From positions 1 through 5,652 of the forward strand of contig JAGBXL010000213.1 of the NCBI GenBank assembly GCA_017629325.1: DNA of 5,652 bases, given 5' to 3'. The notes beneath the pieces are model-generated. The model was not told where the DNA came from, searched no databases, and saw only the letters and a list, made by a program, of their open reading frames with translations. The DNA comes from Clostridia bacterium. Lineage in GTDB: Bacteria; Bacillota; Clostridia; UMGS1810. The position numbers were made by a program, and so were the translations under genes. Position 1 is the first letter of the stretch; the number at the start of each line of letters is the position of its first letter. Of the stretch, positions 4,461 to 5,652 are shown piece after piece.

Positions 4461-4510
4461 TCCCCTCTTCGCAGAGTAGCTGACTGTACGTAGTCCTCAT
4501 TAAATAATTA

Positions 4511-4585
4511 AAAAGCCGGCTGATGCCATTGAAAGGCAGCGTTATTAACAAACATAACGTTTTGATGTCAGCCGGCTTTTCTTTT
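4511..4585 (+). terminator. Long, probably bidirectional terminator with three-way-junction fold
   Basis: A perfect 13-bp stem AAAAGCCGGCTGA (4511-4523) / TCAGCCGGCTTTT (4568-4580) is flanked by T-rich sequence on the right (TTTTCTTTT, 4577-4585) and A-rich sequence on the left, so it can act in both directions. The 44-base loop is not random. TGCC (4524-4527) / GGCA (4535-4538) and CGTTAT (4540-4545) / ATAACG (4554-4559) form two further hairpins, giving a three-way junction. It closes the acidic protein transcription unit. The 50 bases before it (4461-4510) contain only small dyads, GGGAT/ATCCC across the stop codon (4450-4464) and GACT/AGTC (4482-4495). Confidence 0.85.
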
Positions 4586-4590
4586 AGGTG
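4586..4590 (+). promoter_or_regulatory. Ribosome binding site selecting a TTG start
   Basis: AGGTG lies directly after the terminator and 7 bases before TTG 4598. Another start of the window (668) has GAGGTG at the same spacing. In-frame ATG codons at 4523 and 4565 lie inside the terminator stem-loop and have no such signal. Confidence 0.6.
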
Positions 4591-4597
4591 TGATAGT

Positions 4598-5014
4598 TTG
4601 AAAACAAAAGAAATTTTGAATCTTGATTTCAGAATAAAAGAAAACAAAGAAAAAATACAGAAGGTGTTGAAACAAATCAAGCCACTTTCTAAGTGCCAAG
4701 AACGGCAAGTGCCAATTGAGATGCTTGAAAAATTAATTTTTTCAATTATAAAAAAATACGATTTGAGGGCATCAAACATGCAAATGTCTTTTTTTAGTTC
4801 AGATACATGCTTATATACAATTTGTGTTTTTACAGATAGTACAGGCGAAATGATTTCTTTAATTCACGGAATGTGTTTATACGAAGTTTATGCTAAGTTA
4901 GCAATTTTTCTGTATTCACAGGTAAAAAGCGATTGCAGACTTAGGGGTATGACTAAAGAAGAGTTTGAAAGAGAAAAGATTGCAAAATCTGTTGAAAGCA
5001 GGTGGTCACATTGA
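4598..5014 (+). CDS. Hypothetical phage protein, 138 residues (TTG start)
   Basis: The product begins MKTKEILNLDF if translation starts at TTG 4598; the AGGTG spacing and the terminator just upstream decide this. The N-terminal 50 residues are a Lys/Glu-rich helical region with an LKQIKPLSKCQ segment. The centre has a conserved-looking helix VPIEMLEKLIFSIIKKY, then strands (LYTICVFTD) and a helix with LYEVYAKLAIFLYSQVK, ending in a charged tail. I recall similar proteins in early regions of gut siphophages with no assigned function. It overlaps the RNase HI gene by TTGA, which argues for coupled translation. No promoter is visible between the terminator and the start, so its transcription must come from read-through or a non-canonical promoter. 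Confidence 0.75.
   Translation: MKTKEILNLDFRIKENKEKIQKVLKQIKPLSKCQERQVPIEMLEKLIFSIIKKYDLRASNMQMSFFSSDTCLYTICVFTDSTGEMISLIHGMCLYEVYAKLAIFLYSQVKSDCRLRGMTKEEFEREKIAKSVESRWSH
5000..5005 (+). promoter_or_regulatory. Ribosome binding site for RNase HI
   Basis: AGGTGG is spaced 5 bases before TTG 5011. The alternative GTG at 5002 would overlap this site and has only weak GAAAG upstream. Confidence 0.5.
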
Positions 5015-5490
5015 GGCTTAGGATTTTTACAGATGGTGCTTGTTCTGATAATCCAGGCCCTGGCGGTTGGGCAGTTGTTTTTTGCAAGAATGATAAATGC
5101 AAAACATTTTCAGGTTATGACTGCTCCACTACAAACAACAGAATGGAGCTTATTTCTGTTATCGAAAGCTTTAAGGAGATTTTGAAGCTCGAAAGAAAAG
5201 AAGGCCAAAACAATGTTTATGAATTATTTTCAGATTCAGCTTATGTAGTTAATTCTATAAATAATGGATGGCTGCAAGCATGGGAATTTAATGGTTGGAA
5301 AACTACTCGTGGTGATGAAATAAAAAACCAAGATTTATGGCAAGAGTTTTTGAAGCTTCAAAAGAAGATTAAAGCAAAAAATATAAATATAACAATTATA
5401 AAAGTTAAAGGGCATGCAGGCAATTCTTTTAATGAATTAGCCGATGCTATCGCTAAAGCAGAAGTTGCTAAAGCAAAAGAATCAATATAG
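5011..5490 (+). CDS. rnhA: Ribonuclease HI
   Basis: RNase HI degrades the RNA strand of RNA-DNA hybrids, removing Okazaki primers and R-loops in the cytoplasm. The 159-residue product matches the usual length of bacterial RNase HI (about 155). The hallmark residues are all present: D8 in IFTDGACSDNPGPGGWA, E46 in TTNNRMEL, D75 in FSDSAYVVNSI, H135 in VKGHAGN and D145 in NELADAIA, that is the DEDD site plus the catalytic His. The WLQAWEFNGWKT segment (87-98) corresponds to the basic-protrusion region of type 1 enzymes. The preferred start is TTG 5011, overlapping the previous stop as TTGA; GTG 5002 would add three residues. The stop is TAG. In this context it probably serves phage DNA replication. 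Confidence 0.97.
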   Translation: MRLRIFTDGACSDNPGPGGWAVVFCKNDKCKTFSGYDCSTTNNRMELISVIESFKEILKLERKEGQNNVYELFSDSAYVVNSINNGWLQAWEFNGWKTTRGDEIKNQDLWQEFLKLQKKIKAKNINITIIKVKGHAGNSFNELADAIAKAEVAKAKESI

Positions 5491-5507
5491 CAAGGAATGG
5501 TGCTAAA

Positions 5508-5652
5508 ATGATTAAATACGTAGAGGAATTTGCCAAACGAAAGTTTGAAGGCGAAACACTTAAAAAAGCATATTTGGATGCTGCAAAATGGGTATCAACA
5601 AACATATTGGCATGCGAAGATTTTCACAATGTGCAAATTGAGTATGAGAAAA
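5508..5652 (+). CDS. Unidentified protein, N-terminal part (continues past window)
   Basis: ATG 5508 is preceded by AAGGAATGG (5492-5500), and the frame stays open for the remaining 48 codons. The sequence starts MIKYVEEFAKRKFEGETLKK and continues with a helix around AYLDAAKWVSTNILACEDF. It looks helical, soluble and charged. No family is recognisable. The gap to the RNase HI stop is 17 bases, so it belongs to the same transcript. Confidence 0.75.
   Translation, partial: MIKYVEEFAKRKFEGETLKKAYLDAAKWVSTNILACEDFHNVQIEYEK

Noticed and set aside
4228..4479. Arg/Gln-rich 83-residue frame inside the acidic protein gene
   Set aside because: It is the +1 shadow of Lys/Ala/Pro codons, with low-complexity composition and no ribosome site.
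4523..4597. N-terminal extension of the 4598 gene beginning inside the terminator
   Set aside because: It would require translating through the 13-bp stem; no ribosome site is present and AGGTG immediately before TTG 4598 fits better.
493..4779. Open frames of 60-124 codons on the minus strand
   Set aside because: All lie antisense to supported genes, lack good ribosome sites and translate to Phe/Leu/Ser/Cys-rich shadow sequence. No minus-strand gene is supported.
5497..5511. Mini-ORF MVLK overlapping the last gene
   Set aside because: Its ATG lies within the ribosome site of the 5508 start, with no spacing to initiate.

Overview
The window is 5.65 kb of AT-rich DNA. Tightly packed small genes all lie on the + strand, overlap by a few bases, have strong AGGAG/AGGTG ribosome binding sites, and include several GTG and TTG starts. 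Together with a CCA-encoding tRNA-Gln, small Cys-rich proteins, a Hjc/Mrr-like nuclease and an RNase HI, this points to the early or replication region of a tailed phage (or prophage) of a low-GC Firmicute, probably a gut Clostridia host. No structural, lysis or integrase gene is visible, so free phage versus prophage cannot be decided. The standard code suffices (stops are TAA, TGA and one TAG).

Layout. 1-60 is the 3' end of a gene closed by an intrinsic terminator whose hairpin loop contains the stop codon. 93-167 is tRNA-Gln(UUG). 204-2775 is a compact seven-gene block: a two-module Cys-rich protein, a second CxxC protein, a stand-alone protein resembling the NMN-binding domain Ia of NAD-dependent DNA ligase, an unknown, a PD-(D/E)xK-type resolvase-like nuclease, and two unknown acidic-tailed proteins.

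2776-4460 is a differently built segment. Two near-consensus sigma-70/sigma-A promoters with similar flanks (2817-2845 and 3177-3205) drive a 79-residue orphan, a 67-residue orphan, and probably a 275-residue acidic protein with two SAP-like repeats and DDDW motifs. Between the second promoter and its gene lies a GC-rich leader enclosed by a perfect 9-bp long-range stem (3220-3315), a good candidate for an undescribed cis-regulatory RNA. The acidic protein gene uses AAG and CCC codons far more than its neighbours, suggesting high expression. The segment ends at a long, probably bidirectional terminator that folds as a three-way junction (4511-4580).

4598-5652 restarts a replication-type block: an unknown 138-residue protein, RNase HI overlapping it by TTGA, and the start of another gene cut by the window end.

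The genes with a readable function (RNase HI, resolvase-like nuclease, ligase-domain-like protein, possible nucleic-acid-binding SAP-like protein) fit DNA replication and recombination intermediates. The strongest candidates for something new are the structured leader of the second promoter, the stand-alone ligase domain Ia-like protein, and the SAP-like acidic protein with an SSB-like tail.
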